NCBI GenBank assembly: GCA_035452965.1
Contig: DAOTCE010000019.1
Location: forward strand, 1 to 64,000
Length of the DNA: 64,000 nt
Source of the DNA: Candidatus Paceibacterota bacterium
GTDB taxonomy: Bacteria; Verrucomicrobiota; Verrucomicrobiia; Limisphaerales; UBA8199
Direction: 5' to 3'
The notes beneath the pieces are model-generated. The model did not search any database. It had not been told where the DNA came from and saw nothing but the letters and a program-made list of their open reading frames with translations. Shown here one piece after another: positions 45,030-53,575 of this stretch; within the stretch, counting starts at the first letter, position 1; each line of letters opens with the position of its first letter. A program made the translations under genes and the position numbers.

Positions 45030-45155
45030 GTTATACGCATTAGCCAGGTTAATGAAAAAATCGCCACGCCCATGCCGACAAATCGGCAGGGGGTGTTGTG
45101 TTTCTCTCGGCCCAGGCTGCGAGTCCAAAATTTGTCAATGCCAGAACTGCGGGGC

Positions 45156-45884
45156 TTAACACTCCTTGGGCAATGGCGGCACTCGCTTACGTTCACGGGC
45201 TTTTGCCTCTTTGATGTAGTTTGCACCCTGCGGGTAACAATGCTCCAAGAACTCTATTACCTTTGGGTTAAGTATGAGCATAACGGCTTGCGCCGTGTCT
45301 GGCACCATCACCGCACCAAGTCTTTGGTAAAGCCTTACCAGTTTGTAGCTCGGCATGGACTCGCTTGACGCATGGCCTATGAGGCGATGCACGGTGAACG
45401 ACTTTAGCCCAAACAAAGTCCCCGCGACTTCATCAATCAAGAAGCTCCGCAGACCAAAGAAACTCCCCCTCCAGGGCTGTTCCACTTTCAACATAAGGGT
45501 GTTAACAGCAAACCCTGCGCGGAATGGTTCCAAGGTGAAAGTGAAGTGTGCATGGTGGTTGCCAGACGCCAAGCGATATGCGTAACCCGCGTAAACCCGT
45601 GCGCCGACAGGCCACGTTTCAGGTTCGGAAAATGGGAACTCCGCTTCCGCACGGCTGAGCGCGAGGCCAGTTCCTTGTCTCATAATTGTGGAAAGCACGT
45701 CCAGTTCAAAGGGTAGTTTGTCGGGCCAGTCAGTTTCAAAGCTCCCGATGGTAGGGCTACTTCCCTCGGGGCAGATTGACAGGAAACCTTGCTGTGCGGA
45801 GCGTTGCACTTCCGAATAATCGAGCACGATGCGGGCGCGGGGCCGCGTAAAAACATCTGCGTTGCTGGCAGTAAAAGAGTTCAC
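45156..45884 (-). CDS. Module gene G: GNAT-like C-terminal protein shared with element 2
   Basis: A 242-aa protein. The centre RQGTGLALSRAEAEF and the C-terminal SYKLVRLYQRLGAVMVPDT match the element 2 protein at 61,275-61,892 (RNGTGLSLFRTEGI and LVKLYQHLGFSRVPGS). The C-terminal LYQxLGF pattern resembles the last strands of acetyltransferases (GNAT fold), but the acetyl-CoA loop is not evident. It is convergent with the integrase. Function unknown; strongly associated with these elements. Confidence 0.6.
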   Translation of the reverse strand: MNSFTASNADVFTRPRARIVLDYSEVQRSAQQGFLSICPEGSSPTIGSFETDWPDKLPFELDVLSTIMRQGTGLALSRAEAEFPFSEPETWPVGARVYAGYAYRLASGNHHAHFTFTLEPFRAGFAVNTLMLKVEQPWRGSFFGLRSFLIDEVAGTLFGLKSFTVHRLIGHASSESMPSYKLVRLYQRLGAVMVPDTAQAVMLILNPKVIEFLEHCYPQGANYIKEAKARERKRVPPLPKEC

Positions 45885-45999
45885 TACTAAGAGTTACACC
45901 GCAAAGTGGGGGTTATCGCCACAAACGACAACCCCACTAGTCGCAACGGACTAGCGGGGCTGTTGTCAAACGGAATAGCGGCCTAGACGCTAGAACCGT

Positions 46000-46353
46000 T
46001 CACCTTGGCAGGACAAAGTAGTTGAGAGGCTTGGCTACAAGTTCACCGTCCATCACCATGCAATGCAGTTCCGTATGTAGTTCTTGGGTCAATGCCTCAC
46101 GGGCAACCGCTGAGAGACTGTAGTTGCGGTATAAGTTCAATGACATACACTCAGCAATGTCTTTCGCTTTCAATCCCCGCCATCTACCGTAGCGTTTTCG
46201 GAAGCTCCATACGATGCCCGCTCGTATGTCGGGCTTACCCTTGAACTTGCGTGCGCCTAGTTGGTCGTCAATTACGTCTATCGCTCTCGCGTAGTCTTCT
46301 CTCTCGGCCAGTAGCTCGTTAACATCTTCTCGCTTCGTGTATTTACGTTTCAT
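46000..46353 (-). CDS. Hypothetical protein (117 aa), basic N terminus
   Basis: A 117-aa ORF with a basic, charged start (MKRKYTKREDVNELLAERED) and a central arginine-rich part (SFRKRYGRWRGLKAKDIAECM), suggesting DNA or RNA binding. An imperfect hairpin at 45,926-45,966 lies downstream (minus orientation), but without oligo-T. Not recognised. Confidence 0.5.
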   Translation of the reverse strand: MKRKYTKREDVNELLAEREDYARAIDVIDDQLGARKFKGKPDIRAGIVWSFRKRYGRWRGLKAKDIAECMSLNLYRNYSLSAVAREALTQELHTELHCMVMDGELVAKPLNYFVLPR

Positions 46354-46374
46354 GGATACGCTGGATATAGAGCC

Positions 46375-46653
46375 TCACACAAACTGTAAGCGGATAGACT
46401 TGCCAGCCTGCGCCCGCTCGCGTATCGCATTCAGGATTCCCCGCGTTGCAATGACGTAGTATCCGTCACAGTCAGGGCAACATCTGCCATTCGTTAGCGG
46501 ATAAGCATTCCGCCCGCCCGTCCAGCCTGTTGCTAGCTCTATGGGTATCGGCCCGCCGCATACGCTACAGATGCGGCGCTTGCTGGTTGTTTCGGTTGCA
46601 CTGGTTTTGGTGACTTTCTCACCCCGATTCCTATTACTTGTAGGAGTTTTCAT
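46375..46653 (-). CDS. Zinc-ribbon-like small protein
   Basis: A 92-aa protein with paired Cys motifs (RRICSVCGGPIP and GRCCPDCDGYYV), a likely zinc ribbon, and a C-terminal helix (AIRERAQAGKSIRLQFV). Start at 46,653; longer starts add only three residues. Nucleic-acid binding is plausible. Same strand as, and 21 bp downstream neighbour of, the 117-aa ORF. Confidence 0.5.
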   Translation of the reverse strand: MKTPTSNRNRGEKVTKTSATETTSKRRICSVCGGPIPIELATGWTGGRNAYPLTNGRCCPDCDGYYVIATRGILNAIRERAQAGKSIRLQFV

Positions 46654-46762
46654 GCGGAGCATGGTATAGATTCAAACGCACTTGTCAAGCTTTTCCTACA
46701 ATGTGCATTCCACCCGCATAAACATTGGTCGGGAACGCTGTTGCCCATAAGGGCCAGAAAGG

Positions 46763-46794
46763 AAAAAGGCTGGCATTCCGCTAGAATGCCAGCC
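46763..46794 (-). terminator. Terminator for the AT-hook-like gene
   Basis: Stem GGCTGGCATTC / GAATGCCAGCC (46,768-46,778 and 46,784-46,794) with loop CGCTA. On the minus strand it is followed by five T (A5 at 46,763-46,767 on the plus strand). It lies right after the 80-aa gene's stop. Confidence 0.8.
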
Positions 46795-46814
46795 GAATTG
46801 AGTAGAAACGGGAA

Positions 46815-47057
46815 CTAGAGCCTAGATTTGCCTGCGGCTTTGGCCTTTTTCCAGCGTGCCTTTGCTGCCGCCGACAGCATTGCCTTTGCTGCCGCGCTCA
46901 TTTTGCGCCTGCCCCTCTTGGCGGTGGGTGCGGGTGCTGCCCCCGCCTTGGCGGGTCTGCCCCTGCGCTTTGGAGCTTCTGCCCCCATGTCGGCAATGAC
47001 CTTGTTTACGGCCTCTAGTTTCGCTTCTAGTTCTGCTTTGTATTTGAATATGTCCAT
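46815..47057 (-). CDS. Small basic AT-hook/histone-like protein
   Basis: An 80-aa, very basic protein: an N-terminal coiled coil (FKYKAELEAKLEAVNKVIAD), then KRRGRPAK (AT-hook core RGRP) and KRGRRKMSAAAKAMLSAAAK, a lysine/alanine-rich tail like small bacterial DNA-binding proteins. It may be a nucleoid-associated silencer carried by the element. Confidence 0.65.
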   Translation of the reverse strand: MDIFKYKAELEAKLEAVNKVIADMGAEAPKRRGRPAKAGAAPAPTAKRGRRKMSAAAKAMLSAAAKARWKKAKAAGKSRL

Positions 47058-47196
47058 AGCGTGCTTGCTTTCGATTTGTAACCGATGATGCGTTAGACTC
47101 TAGCGCACGGGCGTTAGCTGTCAACACCCCTCTTTGCGTCTTGCACGTGACTGCGCGCCTGATACCCTACAACGCAGCAATCGTGAAAGGCTCTTT

Positions 47197-47505
47197 ATGG
47201 ACTACAACCAACTACTTGCACAGCAACAGGCGGCAGTGAATCAGGCAATGCAGCTTTACTGGACAATTCTTTTAGGCGCAGCATTGATACAGCTTATTTT
47301 GTTTGGCGTGGGCTGTTGGGTCATTTACATGTTCTACGCTCGCCTGCGAGACATTGCAAACGAAGTGCGTAAACTTCGCGTTGCTTACGAAGCTGGACAC
47401 ACCGCGCAAAGCGGTTCAACGCCCCGACAGCCGTATTGGTCGCCCGAACAAGAAAACCCGTTTGCACCCGCAGGAGGGGACGCGAAGTACATGCCCAAGC
47501 ATTAG
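47197..47505 (+). CDS. Single-helix membrane protein (102 aa)
   Basis: A 102-aa protein with a glutamine-rich N terminus, one strong membrane helix (TILLGAALIQLILFGVGCWV) and a proline-rich cytoplasmic tail. ATG 47197 is preferred over 47,134 because a GAAAGG ribosome-binding site precedes it. It is convergent with the polymerase-like gene, separated by 3 bp. Function unknown. Confidence 0.6.
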   Translation: MDYNQLLAQQQAAVNQAMQLYWTILLGAALIQLILFGVGCWVIYMFYARLRDIANEVRKLRVAYEAGHTAQSGSTPRQPYWSPEQENPFAPAGGDAKYMPKH

Positions 47506-47508
47506 CCG

Positions 47509-48903
47509 CTAGCCACTCGCATACTTCTGAGCGAGCTTTTCGAGTCCTGCGAGCCGTAAACCAAGGCGCAACTCGCCAGTCCACCGAGAACGGGCACTAG
47601 AACCTGTAACACGTATGTTCTTATCCTGAACGTATGATGACCTAAGAGAAGAAAGAGAAGATTGATTATTGTACTCTATACGTGGTACAAGTTCCTTGCT
47701 GGCGTTAAGCGTCATACGCTCCATAGTAATGACAGGTAAACAGCCTACTAGACTCTTGGCGGCATCCCTTACGATTTGCGAGACTGCGTAACGCTCCGCA
47801 ACCAGCCCCAGCCAACCATCGTGCATAGGCACATAAAAAAGTCCACGCCTAGCGCACTCGGCCCCCACGGTTTCAACCATGATGTGGGCTTCTAGGTTTT
47901 GGAGCGTTGCGGCCATGTTTTCCCTGCCTAGCTCTTGGACACGCGTGGCGATGCCAGGAAAGTGAGCTTTGTAGAAGTCGAAAAAGTAGTTTTCAATCGC
48001 TCCGTTACAGAACCGCATGAAGTCCACATGCTTGACGGTATCCCTATCTGACTTGACCCCCGCCCAGTCGCGCACATGAATGTAGATGTCAGTAGATTCC
48101 AACAGCGCGTAGTATCGGGCCTGCTCCGCTTTGTCTCGTGTGAACGTGCCAAGCAACCACGGGTGACACGCCTTCAAGTCAAATTCGGCCAGTTCCCTCT
48201 TGCCTTTGTGCCTAATGAACTTGCGCCCCTCTTTGGGCATTTCAACAATCGTGTGGTACAGCCTGTTAACCACGCGCCCCTTAACCAAGTTTACCGCACC
48301 CGAATGCACCTTGGCCAGACCGTCCAGGGCTTTTGCGCTCAACTGCTGACGGGGTGCGATGTCCCGAGCCTCTAGTTGCTGGCAGCACGCAATTATCCAG
48401 TCCGCTACGGTGCCCTGTGCCGTGGAATGGTCCGCTTTCTTGCGGAGCCTCTTTGCATTGAACCGTGCCCAAGTGGTTCCTGTGGCGCGTGCCTGTGCGG
48501 GTATTCTGTAGGACTTTGTGAAGCCGCGCTTGTCCTCAGTGCTTTCTTGGTAGGACTCATTAACCTCTATCTCGCCCATGCTCACAAGCTGGTTAATGTA
48601 TTTGCGGTAGTTCTCCCCGAGGCCGTCATTGAAGTATCGTGCCCCGATGTTGACGAAAAACGCGGGGTTGCGCTGTTTCTTGCTCAGGTAAACAATGATG
48701 TCTTGTGCGTAAGCCAGGTTGCGAGCCTCACGGTCGGGCAGTGCGGCCAGCTTGGCGTGCAATGAACTGGTTACTTGGAAGGACTTGGCTTTGAGCCAAA
48801 AAGGAGCAGGGGGCGATGGGAAGATGCTGCGGTCAGAAACCGCGTTTTGGTGCCCACCGCCCCCGTTCACCAAATTGAAATTGCTGCAATTCTGAGTTTG
48901 CAT
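47509..48903 (-). CDS. Family-A DNA polymerase-like replication protein
   Basis: A 464-aa protein. Residues ~60-110 look like a helical DNA-binding region. The polymerase palm motifs are recognisable: motif A ELAEFDLKACHPWLL with D242; motif B R287-DTV-K291 then FCNG at 298-301, matching R-x3-K-x-N/YG; and motif C VPMHDGWL with H361-D362. Between them AHFPGIATRVQEL corresponds to the FP helix. No exonuclease domain or primase motif was seen. It is a good candidate for the element's replicase, next to iteron-like repeats. It is divergent from the 61-aa gene. Confidence 0.55.
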   Translation of the reverse strand: MQTQNCSNFNLVNGGGGHQNAVSDRSIFPSPPAPFWLKAKSFQVTSSLHAKLAALPDREARNLAYAQDIIVYLSKKQRNPAFFVNIGARYFNDGLGENYRKYINQLVSMGEIEVNESYQESTEDKRGFTKSYRIPAQARATGTTWARFNAKRLRKKADHSTAQGTVADWIIACCQQLEARDIAPRQQLSAKALDGLAKVHSGAVNLVKGRVVNRLYHTIVEMPKEGRKFIRHKGKRELAEFDLKACHPWLLGTFTRDKAEQARYYALLESTDIYIHVRDWAGVKSDRDTVKHVDFMRFCNGAIENYFFDFYKAHFPGIATRVQELGRENMAATLQNLEAHIMVETVGAECARRGLFYVPMHDGWLGLVAERYAVSQIVRDAAKSLVGCLPVITMERMTLNASKELVPRIEYNNQSSLSSLRSSYVQDKNIRVTGSSARSRWTGELRLGLRLAGLEKLAQKYASG

Positions 48904-49019
48904 CTTACTGTATATTACACGTAGAAGACCTGACCTTACACAATTTCTACTTGTGCCTCTATAGGTTGCCCTCTAGTCAACTCAGCCTAGACGGGTTTCG
49001 AGCGATTCTATTCACCCGC

Positions 49020-49138
49020 GCCTAATCCAATCACACGATTGACCCATTTTGGACACAATCCTGTTACACGCTTGCGCCCGCCTGCCTAATCCAATCACAC
49101 TTAAGCCCGATTGCTGAGCAAAAACGCGCACGCCTAAT
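49020..49138. repeat. Iteron-like direct repeats (candidate origin)
   Basis: GCCTAATCCAATCACAC occurs at 49,020-49,036 and 49,084-49,100 (64-bp period), with a partial GCCTAAT at 49,132-49,138. They lie in the 345-bp gene-free region (48,904-49,248) between the polymerase-like gene and the next gene. Iterons next to a Rep gene are a common replication-origin plan, but only two full copies are present, so this is a candidate. Confidence 0.45.
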
Positions 49139-49248
49139 GGCGTGCCGTATTATATTGTTAATTATTGTAGGGCTGAGCTACTCGCGTGCTAGACTTGACC
49201 TATTTAGGAGTTGACAAGTTGCCAAGTCCTTGGTCTAATGGAGCTATA

Positions 49249-49434
49249 ATGGAAAACACACTGCTCACACGCTATTCGGTCTATTTCGCTTACGTAAGAA
49301 CGTTTGTCCGCAACTGTCTCAGGAGGAAACGCCAACGGTGGACTAACCCGCAAACGGGTCAGGTGTGTATGCGCGGTACTGACGGCAGGTTTGTTTCGTC
49401 GGGTAGAAGTGGCAATTGCCCGAACTATACTTAA
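49249..49434 (+). CDS. Small basic hypothetical protein (61 aa)
   Basis: A 61-aa ORF starting at ATG 49249 (MENTLLTRYSVYFAYVRTFV), followed by a basic stretch (RNCLRRKRQRWTNP). It ends 1 bp before the DUF5131 gene, so it may be its leader gene. Not recognised. Confidence 0.4.
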   Translation: MENTLLTRYSVYFAYVRTFVRNCLRRKRQRWTNPQTGQVCMRGTDGRFVSSGRSGNCPNYT

Positions 49435-49435
49435 C

Positions 49436-50233
49436 ATGTCGGGCAACTCGAAAATCTCTTGGACACACCATACGTTTAACCCGTGGTGGGGCTGTGAGAA
49501 GATTTCAGAAGGCTGTGCGAACTGCTACGCGGACAGTCTTAGCTCACGGTATGGTTTCGACGTGTGGGGCAAAGGCAAGCCCCGTAGAACTTTCGGCGCG
49601 ACACATTGGGCCGAGCCTCTACGGTGGAACAGGAAAGCCGAGTCCGCCCGAACCCGTGCCCGTGTATTCTGCGGGTCTATGTGTGACTGGTTGGAGCAGC
49701 ACCCCACGATGAACGCTCAGCGGCCTAAACTGTGGTCCCTGATACGCCAGACACCCTGCTTAGACTGGCTTCTACTAACGAAGCGGCCCGAACGGCTCGC
49801 GGAAACCCTTCCGAACGATTGGGGCACGGGGTATCCTAATGTCTGGTTAGGGGTAACAGCGGAATCAGACAGCTACACAGACCGTTTCAACAGATACCTC
49901 GCCCCGCTTCCCGCAACCGTCCGCTTTGTCAGTTGCGAGCCTGCTCTTGGCCCCATTACAAGACTGAATTGGCCGCGCTTGGATTGGCTGATTTATGGCG
50001 CGGAAAGTGGCGCACATTACAGGCCGCATAATGTGCAATGGGCCAGGGACGTTAAGGCACGGTGCAGCGAGCATGGTATTGCGTTCTTTTACAAACAAGG
50101 CAACGGGGTCCGTGCAGGTCAGGATACGTTGCTAGACGGTGAGCTGGTCCAACAGTTTCCAAATCAGCTTCATTGCCGTGCCGTAGCGAATCGAGCCGCA
50201 TTGATGCGAGCCGAAATGCAACGCCTAAACTGA
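49436..50233 (+). CDS. DUF5131-family (phage Gp37/Gp68-like) protein
   Basis: The 265-aa protein carries the DUF5131 signature: KISWTHHTFNPWWGCEKISE with C20-x6-C27-xx-C30, then GTxHWAEPLRWN and RPERLAETLPNDWG. The Cys triplet resembles a radical-SAM-type iron-sulfur site, though arrangement and chemistry are uncertain. The family is common on phages and mobile elements. ATG 49436 directly follows the 61-aa gene. Confidence 0.75.
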   Translation: MSGNSKISWTHHTFNPWWGCEKISEGCANCYADSLSSRYGFDVWGKGKPRRTFGATHWAEPLRWNRKAESARTRARVFCGSMCDWLEQHPTMNAQRPKLWSLIRQTPCLDWLLLTKRPERLAETLPNDWGTGYPNVWLGVTAESDSYTDRFNRYLAPLPATVRFVSCEPALGPITRLNWPRLDWLIYGAESGAHYRPHNVQWARDVKARCSEHGIAFFYKQGNGVRAGQDTLLDGELVQQFPNQLHCRAVANRAALMRAEMQRLN

Positions 50234-50262
50234 GCTTCCTTTCATCCCACAACGCCACGCGA

Positions 50263-50298
50263 GCGCGGCAGGTCACTCCTGCCGCGCTTTTTATTTTG
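50263..50298 (+). terminator. Rho-independent terminator after the DUF5131 gene
   Basis: Stem GCGCGGCAGG / CCTGCCGCGC with loop TCACT, followed by TTTTTATTTT. Confidence 0.85.
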
Positions 50299-50339
50299 TT
50301 TATTAGAGTTACGCCCCGCCCGCCCTACCATAAAGCGTT

Positions 50340-51149
50340 ATGCTCTCAGAAGCGGAATACCAAGACAAAGTGATATGCGGGGATAGTGCTCAGGTATTGG
50401 CCAGGTTGCCCGATTGTTGCATTCATCTAATCGTGACCTCGCCGCCTTACGACCTGCAAAGAACGTATCACAACTTCAAGGGCTTTGACTTTGAGGCAAT
50501 AGCTAAACAACTATACCGCGTAGCGTGCGAGGGCGGGGTTGTGGTCTGGATTGTGAACGATGCCACCGTAAACGGGAGCGAGACAGGCACGAGTATGCGC
50601 CAAGCCCTCTACTTTATGGACATTGGCTTTCGACTGCATGACACCATGATTCACGAAAAGTGCGGGGCGAATTTCCCTGATAGGGTCCGCTACTGGCAGG
50701 CATGGGAATACATGTTTGTGCTGTCCAAGGGTAAGCCCCGCGTAGTCAACCTGATTGCCGACAGGCGCAACATTTACGCAGGCCAGAAAACACACGGTTG
50801 CGACAGGTTAGCCAATGGCGGGTTTAAGCCCAAGGTGCAGGGCAGATTAACGCCCGAGTTTGGGCCGCGCTTCAATGTGTGGAAGATTTGTCATAACAAG
50901 CGGGGGAGGTTTGACCATCCTGCGAGCTTTGCGCCCGAGCTAGCGCGTGACCATATTGCCAGTTGGTCAAGTATCGGGGATACAGTTCTGGACTGCTTTG
51001 CAGGCTCAGGAACTACCCTTTGCGCGGCAAAAGCTCTTGGAAGGCACTTTCTAGGCGTTGAAATTAGCCCCGAGTATTGCAAGCTGGCCGAAAGCAGACT
51101 GGCCGAGACGAAAGCACCAGAGAGGCAGGCACTTGCGTTCGCCGCTTGA
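50340..51149 (+). CDS. N4/N6 (beta-class) DNA methyltransferase
   Basis: A 269-aa SAM-dependent methylase of the DNA_methylase N4/N6 family: catalytic motif TSPPYDLQ at residues 33-40, target region with FDFEAIAKQLYRV, and SAM-binding motif LDCFAGSGTTLCAA near 215-228 (motif order IV...I, beta class). It lacks an adjacent nuclease gene, so it may be an orphan methylase protecting the element, or belong with the AlbA_2 gene 18 bp downstream. Confidence 0.85.
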   Translation: MLSEAEYQDKVICGDSAQVLARLPDCCIHLIVTSPPYDLQRTYHNFKGFDFEAIAKQLYRVACEGGVVVWIVNDATVNGSETGTSMRQALYFMDIGFRLHDTMIHEKCGANFPDRVRYWQAWEYMFVLSKGKPRVVNLIADRRNIYAGQKTHGCDRLANGGFKPKVQGRLTPEFGPRFNVWKICHNKRGRFDHPASFAPELARDHIASWSSIGDTVLDCFAGSGTTLCAAKALGRHFLGVEISPEYCKLAESRLAETKAPERQALAFAA

Positions 51150-51167
51150 TTTTGATATGCGAAGGCC

Positions 51168-52166
51168 GTGAAACCGCTTGAAATCGAATCTTGGGCACTG
51201 CGCGTCCTGCAACTAGTAGAAAGCCGCCAGCGTGTGGAAGACCTAAAAGTGGAGCTAAAGAGCGAATGGCCTACCGATTTTAACAAGACCGCTAGACAGT
51301 TGGCGGGACATGCCAACTTCGCACGTGGGGAAAACATACTCTGGCTGATTGGCGCTGATGAGAAGCAAGGCGTCATTCGTGGTGCGAACTATGCCGACCT
51401 AGCTAGCTGGTTTCAGCAAGTCCAGTCGCCTTTCGAGAGTGTTTACCCGTCATTGGCGGGAGACATGAGCGTTGCATACAAGGGTAAGACGGTTGCTGCT
51501 TTATGCTTTGACACGTCCCGCTTTCCTTACCTAGTTCAGAATCCCGCATTTGGTAGGACCGCAGGGGATGGGGTGCAATTTGAAGTTCCTTGGCGTGAAG
51601 GCACAAGGACGCGCACGGCGACACGAAACGAATTGGTCTTGATGCTCGGGTCATTAGGCACTGTGCCAAAGGTTGAGATTCTGTACGCCGAGGCCATTTA
51701 TGTTGTTGGCAAGCATTGGAATATCACTCTAGCGGTTTATGTGGTGCCCTTGGGTAGTGCAACGTTGACTTATCCGTTTCACAAGACCTCTGCGGTCCTC
51801 ACGGTGGAGAATGAACGACTTGCAGATGAATTTGTTATCATGCTAGACACTCCCGAAGGTAAGCATCGGCGGTCACAACAGCGGTGGACAGAGTGGCACA
51901 AGAGGCACGAGACAATACCTGAGTCGCCTCCTGCACGGACGGAGATAATTGAGGCTACGCGAAGTGAATTAGTAATTCGCGGGTGCGGCAGAATTGAAAT
52001 CGAGGGCACAGCCGAAACTCAGGTGGGCACTGAATGCGAAACTATTCAACTACAGGTAACACTTATTGAAGCTGCATCGGACTCACGGATACTCCTATCC
52101 GCGACGTTGACCAAACAGGCAGGCGGAACAGAGCAGGCGTGGCGCTATGACCCGCCAGCACAATAG
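51168..52166 (+). CDS. AlbA_2/Schlafen-like nucleic-acid-binding protein
   Basis: A 332-aa protein starting at GTG 51168. Residues ~18-150 show the AlbA_2 (Schlafen-like) pattern: RVEDLKVELKSEWP, ARQLAGHANFARGENILWLIG and VIRGANYADLASWF, which includes the conserved E-x-K segment of Schlafen-type RNases. The C-terminal part is beta-rich and unassigned. The preceding methylase gene is 18 bp upstream. A defence or regulatory role is possible. Confidence 0.65.
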   Translation: MKPLEIESWALRVLQLVESRQRVEDLKVELKSEWPTDFNKTARQLAGHANFARGENILWLIGADEKQGVIRGANYADLASWFQQVQSPFESVYPSLAGDMSVAYKGKTVAALCFDTSRFPYLVQNPAFGRTAGDGVQFEVPWREGTRTRTATRNELVLMLGSLGTVPKVEILYAEAIYVVGKHWNITLAVYVVPLGSATLTYPFHKTSAVLTVENERLADEFVIMLDTPEGKHRRSQQRWTEWHKRHETIPESPPARTEIIEATRSELVIRGCGRIEIEGTAETQVGTECETIQLQVTLIEAASDSRILLSATLTKQAGGTEQAWRYDPPAQ

Positions 52167-52186
52167 GCTCAATTCCACCCCAAACA

Positions 52187-52441
52187 CTAGTGGCGTGTCC
52201 GTTTCCTCTTTGTTCCAGCCGTAGTAATCTTTACATCATTCACGCTTACAAAAAGCCGCATTGAGCCTGCCTCGGGGAAGAAAAACCCGCAGTCGCAGCC
52301 CTCGACAAGGGGCTCGTAACGGCCTCGTATCCCGTAGCGCCCAAAGAAATGCTCAAGCTGCTGGTGCTCGTCGCACCATATTCTCTCATCAATGGTCTCG
52401 CCTATGTAAATCGCGGGCTTCACTTTTCGTATTCTTCCCAA
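52187..52441 (-). CDS. Hypothetical protein (84 aa)
   Basis: An 84-aa ORF with conserved-looking Cys and His (IWCDEHQQLEHFFGRYG, EGCDCGFFFPEAG) that could bind a metal. Overlaps the following minus-strand gene by 22 bp. Not recognised. Confidence 0.45.
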   Translation of the reverse strand: MGRIRKVKPAIYIGETIDERIWCDEHQQLEHFFGRYGIRGRYEPLVEGCDCGFFFPEAGSMRLFVSVNDVKITTAGTKRKRTRH

Positions 52442-52647
52442 TTAAAGTAGAACATCTTGGAGGGAGAGTAAAAGAAACTCCCGACTACTCCATCACGTTT
52501 GCGCCTCACCGCTACATACGGAAACTCAAAACCAATGACCTCATACTTCTGGGCCAATTGCTGAGAAGTGAGGACATTTTCAGGCCCGTAGATTCTATCA
52601 AGCAACGCCCGCACTTCCAGTGCTTCTGTGTTTATCGCCTTTGCCAT
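52420..52647 (-). CDS. Hypothetical protein (75 aa)
   Basis: A 75-aa protein (MAKAINTEALEVRALLDRIY) with a helix-turn-helix-like segment (TSQQLAQKYEVIGFEFPYVA) and an aromatic C-terminal strand. May regulate a nearby gene. Not recognised. Confidence 0.45.
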   Translation of the reverse strand: MAKAINTEALEVRALLDRIYGPENVLTSQQLAQKYEVIGFEFPYVAVRRKRDGVVGSFFYSPSKMFYFNWEEYEK

Positions 52648-52675
52648 GTTGTCTATAAGCGTAGTTCCAGCGCGG

Positions 52676-52966
52676 TTACGAAGTGCCTGTACGACGCATG
52701 GAGTATTTCAATAAGGAAAAAGCACCAGACAGAGCAGCAAAGCCCGCAAGGCAACCCGTTGCTAATTCAAACCAAGGGAGACCCTGTTTATTTCTGTAAT
52801 ACTCAGCTTTTGAGTAGTCGTGGTCTTCCACAGCTTGGCGCTCAAGGAAGCTACGCCCCGAGTTCATGTCATCATAGAACGCCTTTGTGCGGTAAGTAGC
52901 CCTGAACATAACCACGGCGACTATGACTAGGAGAACACTACCCACACCACCGAGTATTCGCTTCAT
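52676..52966 (-). CDS. Small membrane protein (96 aa)
   Basis: A 96-aa protein with an N-terminal membrane helix (GSVLLVIVAVVMF) and a second one (GCLAGFAALSGAFSLL). The region between contains a charged segment (ERQAVEDHDYSKAEYYRNKQ). Function unknown. Downstream of the PEP-CTERM/lipoprotein ORF on the same strand. Confidence 0.5.
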   Translation of the reverse strand: MKRILGGVGSVLLVIVAVVMFRATYRTKAFYDDMNSGRSFLERQAVEDHDYSKAEYYRNKQGLPWFELATGCLAGFAALSGAFSLLKYSMRRTGTS

Positions 52967-52990
52967 AAGAGGCGCGGGGCTATTTGGTTA

Positions 52991-53575
52991 TCAGTTGAAG
53001 TGCTGCTTGACCTCCGCACCGCCTCGCTTCATGCCAAGGAACACTTCGCGGTGTTCGCCAATTCTTACCATAACATTGTCTGGCGCGACGTATTCCCAAC
53101 ACCAGACTTGGTTTTCGTTCAAGGTCCACGTCATCTTGGGAATGTTGTATGCCTGAGAAAAGGTTTTCATAAATGCCTCTGCGCTCAGGTCGCCCGCATT
53201 GAAAAGCAACCTAGAGCAGTTTTGACCAATACCGATGGCGGTTGCGTGTTTTGATGTATCTAACCAAACGTTTATCGCATAATCAGGTTTATCGAGCAGG
53301 CAGTTTAGGTCTTTGCTGAGTATTTCGATGAAGTAGGGTTGTTCTTTGCTCGGGTATAGATGCCAACGCGGCCCTAGTTTGTCTCGCACCACTTGTGGCA
53401 GTTCTTGGGCGCTCATGCCGATGTATAAGCCCTTCACCACGATTGGAGTTGCCTCGGAGGCTCGTGGGGGTGTTGGTTGCGGGCTGGCCTTCGTCTTGGG
53501 CTTGTCGCAGCCTACTACGGCCAGCGCAACGAGTGCCACGAGTAGAACGGAACGGGAGCAAGCAAGCAGTCTCAT
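52991..53575 (-). CDS. Lipoprotein (194 aa), possible independent start
   Basis: ATG 53575 gives a 194-aa lipoprotein: signal MRLLACSRSVLLVALVALAV then lipobox VVGC and a proline-rich linker (KTKASPQPTPPRASEATP). The mature domain (MSAQELPQVVRDKLGP, WLDTSKHATAIGIGQNC) is not recognised. It lies in the same frame as the upstream PEP-CTERM ORF. The signal peptide makes a separate protein likely. Confidence 0.55.
   Translation of the reverse strand: MRLLACSRSVLLVALVALAVVGCDKPKTKASPQPTPPRASEATPIVVKGLYIGMSAQELPQVVRDKLGPRWHLYPSKEQPYFIEILSKDLNCLLDKPDYAINVWLDTSKHATAIGIGQNCSRLLFNAGDLSAEAFMKTFSQAYNIPKMTWTLNENQVWCWEYVAPDNVMVRIGEHREVFLGMKRGGAEVKQHFN

Noticed and set aside
49304..49435. Longer start for the DUF5131 protein
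   Set aside because: The extension lacks family similarity; ATG 49436 places the KISWTHHTFNPWWGC motif at the usual N-terminal distance.
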